DNA of 64,000 nt from Stercorarius parasiticus. Lineage: Eukaryota > Chordata > Aves > Charadriiformes > Stercorariidae. The stretch covers positions 1 to 64,000 of the forward strand of contig VWZL01001367.1 in NCBI GenBank assembly GCA_013396915.1, read 5' to 3'. This document shows positions 1 to 12,907 of this stretch, in pieces. The notes beneath the pieces are model-generated. The model had not been told where the DNA came from, ran no database searches, and saw nothing but the letters and a program-made list of their open reading frames with translations. Both the position numbers and the translations under genes were made by a program. The first letter of the stretch is position 1, and every line of letters begins with the position of its first letter.

Positions 1-3000
1 TCCGAGCCTTCCGCGCCAACAGACAGAGTTAAGGCATTTCCAGGAATGCAGGTGCTTTTTATAAAAGCTCAACATTAAACATGAAGAGCTTGAGGTTAAC
101 ACTGACACGAGTACAAATGGCTCTTACCTGCCCACAAAAATCTTCAACCTGTGGATGAAAAAATGTAACGTGACAGGAATTCATGGCAGAAGAATATCTT
201 TGGACTTTGCTGGAAAAGTAATCAAAAGCTTGTTATTTCTGAGGGTTTTGACTTTTATTCTTTCCATCATATGTGTTAAACCTAGAGAGCAGAAGGAGTG
301 GTTTCTTAGTGAAGTTTTTTTGCTGAAAGAACTTTGTAGTTGTTATCTTAGCTTTTAACATTGAACAATGTGAATGGGCAACACTGCTTGGTCTCCAATA
401 ATTTAACTCAATCACACCAAAATAAGGCAAAGTTTATGCTGACATCATCATACAAAAAAATCTACTTCATTTTTTTCAAAATGGCTGTGTGCCCTGAAAT
501 TCCCACATGATCAGAAAGGAAAGAGCAGTGCCTACTTCTGAGCCCGAGTCAGAAGGTTAGAGCATTAGCCTTCATTTCTCATACAAATGCAAGTCCAGGC
601 TATGCAAAGATCTAGTACAAAGCCAGCTGGCACCAGGCACTTCTTGACCTGCAGACCTGAGCTGGGAACTAGAGGAGTCAGTTCCAGAAAAAAGCAAAAA
701 GTACTTGATTTTAAAGGAACTTTATTGAAAATGAATCACAAACCAAATGGTGCACTATAAATATTTCATGAAAGATATACATAAGTAGTATAATTTTATG
801 TTCCATTAGGAAAGAAAAGATACTTACTGCTGAGATCCTAATAAACCTTACGATGTGAAGAAATGCTAAAACGTGGCACAGCCTATTAGGACTAAGTTAT
901 CCTTGTGCTTTAGATGTTTGTTTGATTGAGAGGGAATGCATGTCTTTGAGTATCTTTTCTGAAGGTAGGCCCTTCAGCAAAAATGTGAGTGTTCCTGTTA
1001 TTTATTATGTAGTCGCTAGCATAAAGCTGTCATTTTACAAATACGTTAAGGGGATGCACTTAATTTACCATCCTATTTCTAAGGAGAGGAGTCTACTCTT
1101 TAATCTTGTTTCTATTTTATGGTTACATAAAACAGCCTGATCATGTCTTGTCACTGCTTCTAGCTGCATCATTTCTTAAATATCACCATTTTGCTTGATT
1201 TTTCTGTGCTTGACTTCTCTTTTTGACCTGACTAAAGCTGGAAACCTTAGCTTATGAAGCACTCTGCAGAAAGATCTGCATTCTTCCTTTCTGTTTTACG
1301 ACTAACTCTCTACAGTAGGAGAAGTCTTTTTCTTTTCTTAGAGCAAGATACATAACACAGTTCTGGTCGTCACTAGGGCTTCTAGTTGCTGCTGAAAGTC
1401 TGTACGCTCAATCTTGTTCTTCTCAGCTTGCTTAGGGATAGTTTGGCCATATTTTTATTTCAACCTGCATATTTATCACTTAACAATGATACTACTAATA
1501 ATGAAGTCATGATGTCTTTTTTTCTGAACCTTTTTTTGTTGAAGAAAATATAAAGAATGCTTGAAAGTTTGACAGTCCAACTATTAGTCAGAAATATATT
1601 ATTTGCTCCTTTTTTTTGGCTAAAAAAATTAAGATATTTTGAAAATATGACATACTTTCCCTGCAGAGATGGGACTTGCTATCAAGAGGTAAATTTTAAT
1701 TGCAAAATTGTAGTAAAAGCCCGTAAAATGTATTAACTAAAACACTTGTGAATGAAATACCTTGGTGGTTTTTTTTTGACAAAAGAGCATTTTCAACGCA
1801 ATTTAAGAATTCCAAAATAAAATTTTGCACAACATGAAATAGAGACAAAGCAGTAAACTCCAGCTTTTGATATCTGTTATTGTATTTCATGACAGTCAGT
1901 GGAGAATGTAAATTACAGTGACTATGTCCTTTCTTAAAAAAAGACTTATTGAAGTCTAGACCTGGGGTCTTCTTGGCAAGAACTCCTACTGAGGTATACA
2001 GGCATTTTGACTAACTAGGTACTGCGTTCTTACAAGGGGAGATATCTGATGCTACCCACAGCCAGCAAGAATATCCAGTTACTATGAAGAAAAAGGACTA
2101 TAGAAAAGTATAGAAAAATAAAATCACTTAATTATTTGCCTTTGTTATTTTTACATATTTAATCACTCGGGGAACTCTGAATGAAAGTGTTGAGCTGTAC
2201 ATCTATATATGGGTTAACAGCTTAATAGTGTGTATTCAAGATCCTGCAGAATCTTATAGACGCTAGGTCCACAGGATTATAAAAAGAAGAAAATCAAGAA
2301 CTGATGAACTTTTGCATTACATTGTCCTTGGAAGTTTTCCCAAGGATTTATTTCAAGGGACTGAAGGCAATGTTAGAGAAAATGAATTTCTACTAAGTCA
2401 CGATGACAGAATTAGAATTTTGCTCCTGAAAAAAGAGACCTGAATGATATCAGGAATTTGCACAAGGCATTTCTCTGCTCTCTATAAAATGAGTAACTTG
2501 ACTTGGAGATCTAGCAAAGCCGAAGAAAGCAGTAATTTGCTGAGCATTTCTCTCTGCCCTATTGCATTTTCACTTCTTAGGTTTTGTTTTAATATAAGGG
2601 GTTCTACAACACTATACATGTAGTTTTTTGATAATTATTTGATTGTCACATCAAGATAAACAATTCCTTATTACATTAGTGATATAATACTCTTCAGAAT
2701 GTGTGTTTAAAGGGAAAATTATATTGAACTGAAATACATTTAATAGCAACGTTTGAGCAAGCTGGGCATTTACATCGCTGGCCATGTTGGGACAATTAAC
2801 AGATTGATATTTTCTTGGTTGTTTTTTAAATGTTAATGAATTTTGAAAGATTTTATTTTCTACGACATTAATACCTGAATGGTTTAGATGTACAATCTGA
2901 CAGACATGGGCTATTTTTCCATAATGCAGAAAGAATAAAAGCAGGACCAGCAATATCTATAACCCACTGAGCCTTCAATGAAATAGAAAGACCTGTCTAA

Positions 3001-4062
3001 GTTATGGTATATAAAAGAAGCAAAGAAGGATGTTAGTAACTATTTGTGATTTGAAGTTATAATGTTACAACTATTTTGAATATCAAAAACCAATGTCTGA
3101 ATAACCAGTATTTGTCTGTGTGACTTAATGCATCTTCTCTAATTTTAATTAATGTTTAAAACTCTGGAAACAGATCAATGTAAGTTCCTTCTCATGAGCT
3201 GAGCTGAAGGTACTTGCTATACTACATCTCAGGGTCCTGCTGCTCAGTTTTCTAGATGGCGGAAATGTTCAGCGGGTGCAGATTTCATTTTGTCTGTGTA
3301 GCCAGTCTCCTTCCTTTTCTACAGTCCAAGGTGCATGTGGAAGAGAGAGGCTGGTCTGTAGCTGTGTCTCACCTTTGCAGTGGCCAGAGTGTGGCCAGCA
3401 TTCTGCCTAAGAGCTGCTGAGATTAGTTATAACTCTGGATAGCTAGGAAGAAAATGTTATCAAGAAACCAGATAAGATTTTATCTTTGTAGCAATTCAGC
3501 TGCATCTATGTCTTTGTTAGTATTAACAATTATGAGTAACAGAACTGGAGAACCGTGTAAATATTTTCATTGGATAGTTACGGCACATGTAACAAGGATG
3601 GTAAAGCATATTGAGAAGAGACTGTCCTACATTTCCTAGCAGAATGGTTTTCAAGCCTGAAGCATCCTTAGAAGAGAGCTATGTACAGGAAATGCGTAGA
3701 AATGTGAAGCAGTCGCAGAACTCTTCTGGTGTTTCAAGCACATTTGAACAATCAACAATGAACACTGCAGTCAAGCACCAAACGTTCACACTTGGTGCCC
3801 TGTTGTAACTCATTTTATCCAAAGGAGAAGAATAGAATTCTGTTACAACTCTTCTCTTCTGTTGATGAGTACACAAAAGAAACCTATGCGAATAGCTTAA
3901 GTAAACATTTGCAAATACAGGAGTCCAATTTTAGTGACTCAACTGTATTTTAGCTTCTCAACTGGATGACCTGATTTTGAGAGGTGCTGTGCATTCACAA
4001 GTCTGACATCAATTTCAGTAGGATCATCAGGAACCAATTGTGATTCCAACTCAAACTGGCTG

Positions 4063-4092
4063 ATTAGGCATCTAGTCAGAGAGATGCCTAAT
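4063..4092. repeat. 11-bp inverted repeat with 8-nt loop
   Basis: ATTAGGCATCT (4063-4073) pairs with AGATGCCTAAT (4082-4092). At this length chance is possible in 64 kb of AT-rich DNA. Confidence 0.9.
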
Positions 4093-7051
4093 TTTAAAGA
4101 AATGCATGTTTGAAAATACTTGTACAAATGTATTTTTAGGTCTGTTTCCTCTTTACAAGACTTACGTAAGGTTTCACTGTTCAATTTCTCTGTTTCCATT
4201 CATTTCATTACCTTTTGGATCATATCCCCAGTCCAATTGCTTTTGGCTAGTTCTTTTGAGTATCAGTGTAATCAGTGGGTATTTACAGCCTTAAATCTCT
4301 TTTGAACAAAATCCTACACCTATGGCACATAATATAATATTTTTTGTAATGAGCAAAGATTTCACGTGCACTGTGATCAGAGTCTCAAACTAACTCTGTC
4401 ATTCGGTGTTCACTCAAACTTAAATAAACCACTACAATATGACTGCCTTGAAAACTCCCTGACTCATAGGATACCTGACCCTAAAGCGCAGGTATGTTCC
4501 ACTCTCTAGACTACGGGCTGAGTCTGGGCCAGTCATTGCTACCCATATTTCTAACGGCAATGTAAGAATTTCAGAGGAAATACACAAAGATGAATCGTTA
4601 AAAGAGAAACAAGTTTCTCAGGTGCCATTTCTAACAGGAGGCTCCCTCACTGACTTAGCACAGACAGGTCTGCATCCTGAGGCATGTCTTCTGACACTAA
4701 CTTTATCAAAGTGTCCAGCCCAGAATTCTGGACACCATTCATTTCGGAGCCATAAAGACCTTTCCAAAGGACCCCTGTTGAACTGAGTAGTTGGAGGATG
4801 AAAAGGACACAGTGTGGGTCTAGGTATTATTTTATTTCTGATTCTTTTCTCATACGTACAGTCACAACTACTATATGTATCTTAGATTGAAAACCTAATT
4901 AATTTTAATTACTGAAAAGAGTAGAGATCAGTATCTGCCAGTTTATCCTTCTATTATAGGATTACCCAACCGCTGTGCAAGTTATTTCGAGGCAGTACTG
5001 GGAGGAGTCTGACCTAAATTAATCCACATAAGAACAGGCCTTAACTAAATTATGCCAGAACAGTATGAGGAATAAGTAAGAGAGATAAGGTGACAGAGCT
5101 GAAAATAGTAATCTTTACTGCAATGGGATGAGCAGCTTTAAACAAGTACAAGATTGTATATTGAAAAGCAATAATAAAGGCAGAATGGTTGGAAGAAGTC
5201 CCTATGAGTTTGTGGCCTGTGTATTTAGTTAGGATTTTTTCAGCTCTTTTTCTTTTAGAAGGCATTAGAGGGCTTGGTAACTAATACCCCACTGACTTTT
5301 AGTGACGCTTAGGTGCCTATTGCCTTTAGAAATCTAAGAGGATCCCAGACTAAACAGATGTCATAAACAGGCATGGATGGATTTAATGGATTTAAATTAA
5401 TTTTGAGAAAAAAAAATCTTAATTTCCTGAGTCAAACCAGAATCATTCAATGGTATTATGACATTTTGCATTTACTTCCTCCTTTGTATTTGTAAATAAA
5501 AATAATTAGAGTAGTTCCCAAGCATATTGACAAGGCCAACTTTTAATTGTAATGGAAAGAGTATTGAGGTCAGGCCATCATGGGCCAAGCCCTGGTAGGA
5601 GGTTGCTTATGCCAGATGAACTAACGAAGTAGCATCAGTCTTCTACACTGTGATGCAAAGCCAGAAAAGATGACTTCTATTGAAGTTTAATTTAAAGCTT
5701 TTGGGGGAAGGATTGCAGTGCTGCAGCACCTCATCAGCTTTCCCAGTGCACTGTAAAGGTAGCTTAAATGTATAATTTAGGGCTGTGGATGCTATTTGGA
5801 TAAAAGCACTGACAGTTTGTGAGTGCTTATGCCTTTCACTGGATGTAGATATTTGCGTTTCCCATCTGAAAACTGTTCCATTCGTAAATCCAACATCGCA
5901 CATGAAATTGTAACTGTGAAACTGAGAAACATTACTTAGTTTCTGAAGGCCAAGTATCTTTATGCTGTAACGTATGCTTCACAGATTTAGCATTATTAGT
6001 TCCCTAATAGCACTGAATTCAATGGGGCTGTGTGTTACGTAATATCATCCTTAATGGGAAAAACACTGATACAACGTAACTCTGAGTGACTGAGCTAACC
6101 AGCATGCTATTACCCCCGCAATGACAGGACAAGTCACGCTGCATTAGTGGGGTACCACCTAGTCTCCTCAGAATAAAAAACAGGGTGGAAGGGAGACCTG
6201 AGGTACCCGGCTGCCCTCAGGCAGGATCAGCTGTAGTTAACAATTCCTGTGAGAAGCCTGACCTAGCAATGGGCAAATTAAGTGATACCATATAGGAGTT
6301 TTGTTGAGCAGTACTCGTATAGCATAAACCAGATTGTCAAAATGCAATGACACAGAACTGTTGACCTCCACTTGAGATCAATAGTAGTGCAACCATGATA
6401 GGATAGGAATTTGATCTGCTCTGTGTTGTCAGAGTTCCTGTTTCTCCACTAGCCCAGGGCAAGATGAAATCTCTATGTTCCTCTCTCAGGTATGCTGTCT
6501 CTTTCTACTCTTTGCTGCCTTTCACTCTTTGCTATGTCAGCTCCATACATCTAGCCAAAAGTGTCCCAGTGCAGCTATTCTTCTCCACTGGGGACTTGTA
6601 TGTGGTTCTGAAATTCACTGTTGCTGGAGGCATTTGTAGAAACTGCTTTTGACAGCCTTCTCTTGCACATAAACTGTGGGAAACTTCATTATGCTTCTTT
6701 TGGAGACATATTTGTGACATGGGATATACTGACTCCCTCCCCCAGAGCACCAGCACTACCATGCCATAATTTAAATTTTCCTTTTCTTAAATTTATGGTG
6801 AATATACCAGAGACCCAAAGGTACACAGTTCTGGTTTTCCATATACTCAGATAGTATAAATTCATATGCAAAAAATGAGCTTAGCACTCTCTCAGAATAA
6901 CATAAATGTATGACATAGTCATTCTGTCATCTGGTTGAATTGTCAGTTTCCCAGTATAGACTGGATATTGATGGGGAGGAGGATGAGGATGCTTAATTGC
7001 TCCAAATTTTTGAAACTAGTGATGGACCATTCCTTTTGATCATCAAAAGTT

Positions 7052-7101
7052 TCTTCCATTATCAAAGACCTCTACAAAGTGAGGTCTTTGATAATGGAAG
7101 A
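7052..7101. repeat. Perfect 21-bp inverted repeat with 8-nt loop
   Basis: Arm 7052-7072 is the exact reverse complement of 7081-7101; the loop TACAAAGT is 7073-7080. The core arm CTTCCATTATCAAAGACCTC returns as GAGGTCTTTGATAATGGAAG. Either strand would fold into a stable hairpin. It is not part of any recognised element. Confidence 0.97.
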
Positions 7102-10100
7102 GGAAAGTAATTTCTTGATGGGAGGCAAAAAGAGCTATTCTTATCAGATCCTTCTCGATCTTGATTATCTCCAGGTGGGTACTTAAAATTGGCATGTGGG
7201 GTGTCTATTTGTATTCCAAGTTGAACAGAGAGTGCTCAGTTTAATTAAATTGTAAGTCCCTGTCAGGAACAATGTGATTATGTGATGAATCTGTATGGAC
7301 ATGACCCTGACTGGGTTTAAATACAGTTGCTATAGTGGGCAGCTACAGCAATGAAGAAAAAGGAGAGAAAAAGGGTAGGAAGACAAAAGTTTACACCTGT
7401 TTCAGGCTGCCAATCTGTCATCTGGACCTTCAGCACTTAAAAACTGTAATTTTATCAAAAGGCTATTGTGCGTTATCAGCATATGCTTTTAACTATAAAT
7501 GCTTGTTTAACAGAAAGAATGTGATTTCCTATTAATTTTGGATGTGGACAGAGGTGGTTACAAATGTTTCTCAAAAGTGGTGGGAGATTAAAAAAATAAT
7601 CCTATTTGTGACTCAAGAATTTGAAAATTTCTTGTAAATATTTAAAGACAACAGTGAACATCTCTGCCATTTCAGTGTTTAAAGAGGTCTTAAGGAATTA
7701 TTTAGAAATGTATTGATTTAGTTCTTGCAAACTCATTTCTGAAGACTGTAGCAGCATAGTCACCATTTTTACTTAAACAATTTTAAAGTGAAACTACCAT
7801 TTTGATGACCGCAGAACTATGTGTGCACAGATACATTAAATGCAGCATAGCAATGTCTACCACAGTAAGCAAAGACTCCTTGTTGTCCTAGAAATCAATA
7901 GGCCTAGATAGCTCTTTTTGAAGATCTAGGAACATGAATGCTAAAGAACTTAGCAAAATCTGTGGAGGAATATCAGTAAAATATGTGTATTTTTCAAAGT
8001 CTTCAAATAGTTCCTCTGAACAGTTGCTAGATTTTGTTTTTTAAAAAAAGCACTTTTGTCCCTGTAATCAAACTTCTTCTTTGAATTAAATGCAGTTTTT
8101 GACACAGCTGAAACACAATGAAATTGGATAAGAAAAAACTTCCATAATGGAATCATGCCACAAACATACTGAATGAGTACAGAGGAAAAATTGGTATGTA
8201 TGTATGCATTAGGCAATTACTATAAGCGAACAATTCTGTAGGAGGGAAGGAATAAGCAAATTTTCCCAGTCGGCCTAGTTTATACTATCTACTTAGATAT
8301 ATTTGTTTTCTGTTGCCTATAAAATTCTTCTTTCTTGATGTAATATGCATCAACATTGACACCCAGTGGCCAAAGACTTACCTCATGTTACTCACAACTC
8401 ACTTCTGTGTCTAGTTTTAACGCGTTAAGACCCTGAATCTAATCTAATATCTATATAATTATGCTTACCTGCATACAGGCACACAGGTCTAGGCAGAAAG
8501 ATTTTCCACTTAACCTATGGCTATTAACAAATGGAGATATTTTAAGTAGCACAAAATGGCATTTGGACATCCATCTTCTTTTGACATTCAATAGGAATTA
8601 GCCCTTGGGCTGACATTTATGCTAGTGAAAATCTTCTCTTATACTTTGTCCTTGTCTGGTTGCAATAAGTGAAGAAACATGTTCATACGAGTCAAACAGA
8701 ATTACTTCCTACTAGAACTAAAAGTCCATAAAAACTGCAAGTGTCATGTCAAAAGCACAAAACCAAAGTATATTTATCTCCTTATCGCTGTTCTCATGTC
8801 AGCATGTACACACTTGATGTGAACAATAGTTTCCTAAGATTTTTATTCTTTAAGCTGACATTATTGAATGAAAACTGTAGACAGATACATCTGCAAGAAG
8901 TGGGGCAATGCTGTAAAATAGGAACAATTTAAGGACTGAGGAGACAAAAATACAGTAATAGCACTTTGCACAGTTGTGACAGAAGTCATCAGGCAGTGAA
9001 AAAGAACAAGGTTCTCCCTTTGTGAGAACACTGGAATGTGTCCGAGTTATGGCCACTGCAACGGCAAGAAAATAGATTCTGCTAATTTTTTTGGGGGGGA
9101 AAAAACCCTGAAACCCAAACCTTTTTTGTTTCCCTAAGTTGTGGACAAGATTGTACACTTTTTTCATTATTTCAAAGGACATATTTTCCTAGAAGATGAC
9201 TGGTGTACTCTACAAATAATATTCAGAGCATAAAACATGGCAAGCCTGTAAGAACAGTATTTCTTGACAAGCCAGAGGCTAAGTACTTTAGATCTCAGGG
9301 CAATTAAGTAAAAAATAACTGGACTATTTTAAGAGATTTGAGAAGCAGGAGGAGAAAGGAAACTAAGAAAAATGCCATTTTTCTTGTGTGATGTAGGACT
9401 CTCAATAGTAAATAGTTTGGCTGAGGCAGAATTTGTCATCTTAGTTCGATTCAAGACACCCCTCATGTCTTTCAGAAGAGCTAGCTGACCTAGGTTGTTG
9501 CCTTCTCAATAAACTTTTGTCTCTTTATTGCAAAGCCTCATAATGGAGAGCAAAGCTCTGCCTCCTGGATTGAATATTCTGTCCACATTCCCTTCACATC
9601 TCAAACTACTGTTCTAAATTTATGGGAATAATAGGATTTTTTTGTGGAAAAAAAAATTATACTATTGAGAACTTCAAATAAATAGCCATGCAGAATGTAG
9701 ATTTTTATGGATGTGATACTATTGAGACAGAGTGGATGACAAAATGGGGTAAGAAAATATGGGGACCAACAGAAATGCAGAGGTAATTTCTTTGTTAATA
9801 AGGTAAGAATAAAGTAAGGTAAAGAATGGCAATTCTTTTCAGTTAAGTACAAGGGTGACAAGCCTACTGGTCTTTGAGAGACCACCCACTGTCTCCTCAT
9901 AAGGCTAAATTATACTAATATATGTACTATACTGGTAAGTATCTCAGAAAGAGGAAGAGGAGAAGCACAATAATGGAAGTTCTGTTATATAGGTAGCTGA
10001 TTAGTTCTCCAATTTACCTGTTGTTGTCCAAGTTTTACTGTACCTTTGACTTTAAAAGCTCTCTGCTTTGCTCTCTAATATGGCTAATCCCGAGACAGAT

Positions 10101-12793
10101 ATTCCAGCAGGTATAGGCAATGAAAATGGCAGTTCTATCTTGTGCCATAAAGAATTTTTAGGCAAGGTTTTTAAGGAGTCACAATATCACTTAATAGGTG
10201 AAGCATCTGAAGGGTTTGTTTTGAATAATAAACTTTTAGCACATGAGCATTCCTTCACATCCTCCAGTGGTGGCTCTGAAAACATGTGTTATTTCCAGGT
10301 ATGTTAGTTGCTATAGTTAAATGTACACCTCTCCCTGTAGGCTTTGTCTTTTCTATAGCCTTAGGCCACTAAGGCTACAATAGCACTATAATACGAATTT
10401 TCAAGAAAAGCATATAAGCATTCAATATCTGATCAAGTCCATGCTGAAGGACAACTTTGATAAAAAACTTTTAAAAATTAGTAAAGCAAATAAATCTGTT
10501 TCATTATTACCAGTTTTCTATTTGCATTAGGTTCAGCTGGAAAAGGACAACTGAAAAAAAGAGGAGTCAAAGAAATTTTCATTTGCAAAATGAAAAAAGA
10601 TCATTAGGGGCTAAAATAAGACAAAGATGTTAATTCATATCCTGTAACTATGAACAGATGTGATCCCAGAGACAGTGGTATATGACAGCATGATGGCAGT
10701 ACTGCAGAAAGAAATTATATATGTGTCTGTATGCACATGCATATTTCTATAATGCCTATAGGTGCTTAGGCACTTCTGCAAGTAATTCCAATCAATGAAA
10801 TGTATATTCTGACACATGGACGTGACACATGGCAGACTTTACTTATGTTGTGCATCAAATGTGTTTGTTGAATGCATGACTGACATCTGACAACATTACA
10901 GCATTCTAGTCAAGAAGATGTGTCATTAGTGATTGTTCTAGATGCATTAATTTTGAAAAATAAGAAATGTCTTTGAATATTTTGTCCTAACTGTCTTGAA
11001 GAATGTTAGATAAGTTGCACAATCATTCTAATTAATGCTTCAGTCACTGTTGTAGATTCATCTCTAAATGAGGCTGTTTTTAGAATAGGCCAACAATAAA
11101 TCTTGTAGCCTTGATGATCTTCCTATTAACAGGTCAGCCACTGGCAAGGAAATGCATGTAGATTAGATCCCTGAAATAGTAAATGAGCATAGTGGATACT
11201 TCAAATGACATATTCATGGATGACCTGCTTAACATGAATACAATAACCTATACATTTTTCAGTGTTGGAAAAAATATGTTATATTCAGCAATTAATCATT
11301 ATTCTTCAAAATCTAATGAGCTCTTATGAAAAAGACATTGCAGTAGACAGCATAAGCTGACTAAGAAATGCTTAGAGTGAGTGTAGGTTATTATCTATTA
11401 AGCCAAATGAAGTATAACTACTCATTAACATGTTTCTGCAGTAAGAGAGAAATGAGCTTGCCTGTATTGAGAATTTACCATTGTACAAAAAGTGAAATGA
11501 AAAAATGAACTTATGTTAAGGAGAGGAACTTGAGTTTCAAGACCTGGTTCCATATTCCTCTGCATTCCAAGACCACAATATTGTTGTCAAAAAGCAATAT
11601 ATTTTCACTGGTAACCACAAGACAAATGAAAATAAACATTCAAACACAAATAGAGTTTTAAGCATTCTCCATAATACTATTAGCAGGTATACCTAGGAGG
11701 TATATTCATCAATGCTTATACTTAAGCAAAGCAGCTAAAATTATCCAATGAGTGGTGATAAACAGGAGCCATAGGAAGAATGATCAAGAAAGGAAATGAA
11801 AATGCATATGACAAATAAAGAATAGAAGAAGGTTGGTTGTGTGCTTCCTGTTCATGGATCAAACTAGGTGAAGTGGTAATGGCTAACTAATACCCATGCA
11901 ATGCTTATATTTTATAATTCATATATGATTGTAAGTTTAGCACATATTACTGCCATTGGAAACGTATCATAAAGGTATCTTAGTTGGTTTGTTGTTTGGT
12001 TCTTTTTTTTTTTAATATGCCTGAGAACTATGACTCAATATCAACTGAAGGGGAAGACAATTTCATTTCCCTAATTGTAAAACTACGCATTTCTTTTAAA
12101 TAGTTCAACTTTGAAGATGGTCCCAGGGTTTCAGCCTGCCTGCCCTCTGAGCTAAAATAATAGGATACCAGCCAAATCAAACAGGACAATTTTCCTGAGT
12201 TTCCTGTGGCTGTAGAGTTTTACAGTGTCTGAATTCTATCCTCAGAGGGAAAGGCAGACACGATTTGAGTGAAGTGTAGTAAAACTTGCGAGGATATTCC
12301 TGTATCTGCACTTTAATGTCAATTTCAATGCCTTTATTTCAGCCTTTATACAGAACTTCTGTTTTGCCCTTGAGCCATCACAGACAGGGAACCGAGGAGT
12401 CAACTTTCATTTTCTCCAGTGCTTCAAGCCCATTGAGTTCAAAATAAACCGAAATATTCACCAATAGTCATGATTTTTTCTGTAAATCATGAATGAGAAG
12501 GGTGACTTAGTAGTGATGAACATTTTTATCACTTTCAACACTTGTCTCGGGAATCTTCCCTGTGGCTTTTTGTCTTTTTTCTGTGTCCCAGGAAATGCTA
12601 CAATTTTTGTAATGTGTGTGATACCCCTCTCATGTGGGTGGTACGCTTTGTGTGTGGTACCCTTTGCCCCTACACACTATTCCAAAGGTCTGATACAAAA
12701 TTCTCAGAACAAAAATACAAAGTTTCCAATAATGCAAATACAACAGTAACCATTTCTAGGCTAATGCCAGGCCACCCCTTAAAATGACATAAC

Positions 12794-12907
12794 CTGGGAC
12801 TCTGAGCAACCTGGTCTAGGTGAAGATCTCCCTGCTCGTTGCAAGGGGGTTGGACTAGATGGCCTTTAAAGGGCCCTTCCAACCCAAACTGTTCGATGAT
12901 TCTATGA
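12794..12907 (+). mobile_element. CR1 LINE 3' end fragment
   Basis: About 114 bp match the extreme 3' end of CR1: CTCTGAGCAACCTGGTCTAG, GGTTGGACTAGATGGCC, CCTTCCAACCC and the terminal GATTCTATGA octamer region. The insertion is strongly 5'-truncated, as most CR1 copies are. I see no target-site duplication. Confidence 0.93.

Larger units (their letters stand above)
1..12793. other. Intergenic desert, no gene recognised
   Basis: AT-rich sequence with only short open frames on both strands (60-110 codons), none with recognisable domains. It contains the hairpins at 4063-4092 and 7052-7101 and a homopolymer trio (T7 G7 A6) at 9086-9105. Confidence 0.8.

Noticed and set aside
541..640. GGTTAGAGCATTAGCC-like stretch resembling part of a tRNA-derived element
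   Set aside because: No cloverleaf and no A/B box pair with correct spacing could be drawn.
10068..10307. 79-codon plus-strand frame ending at CAG|GTATGT, like an exon with a donor
   Set aside because: No acceptor-exon partner, no similarity I recognise, and TTATTTCCAG can equally be read as an acceptor. Length is within chance for this DNA.
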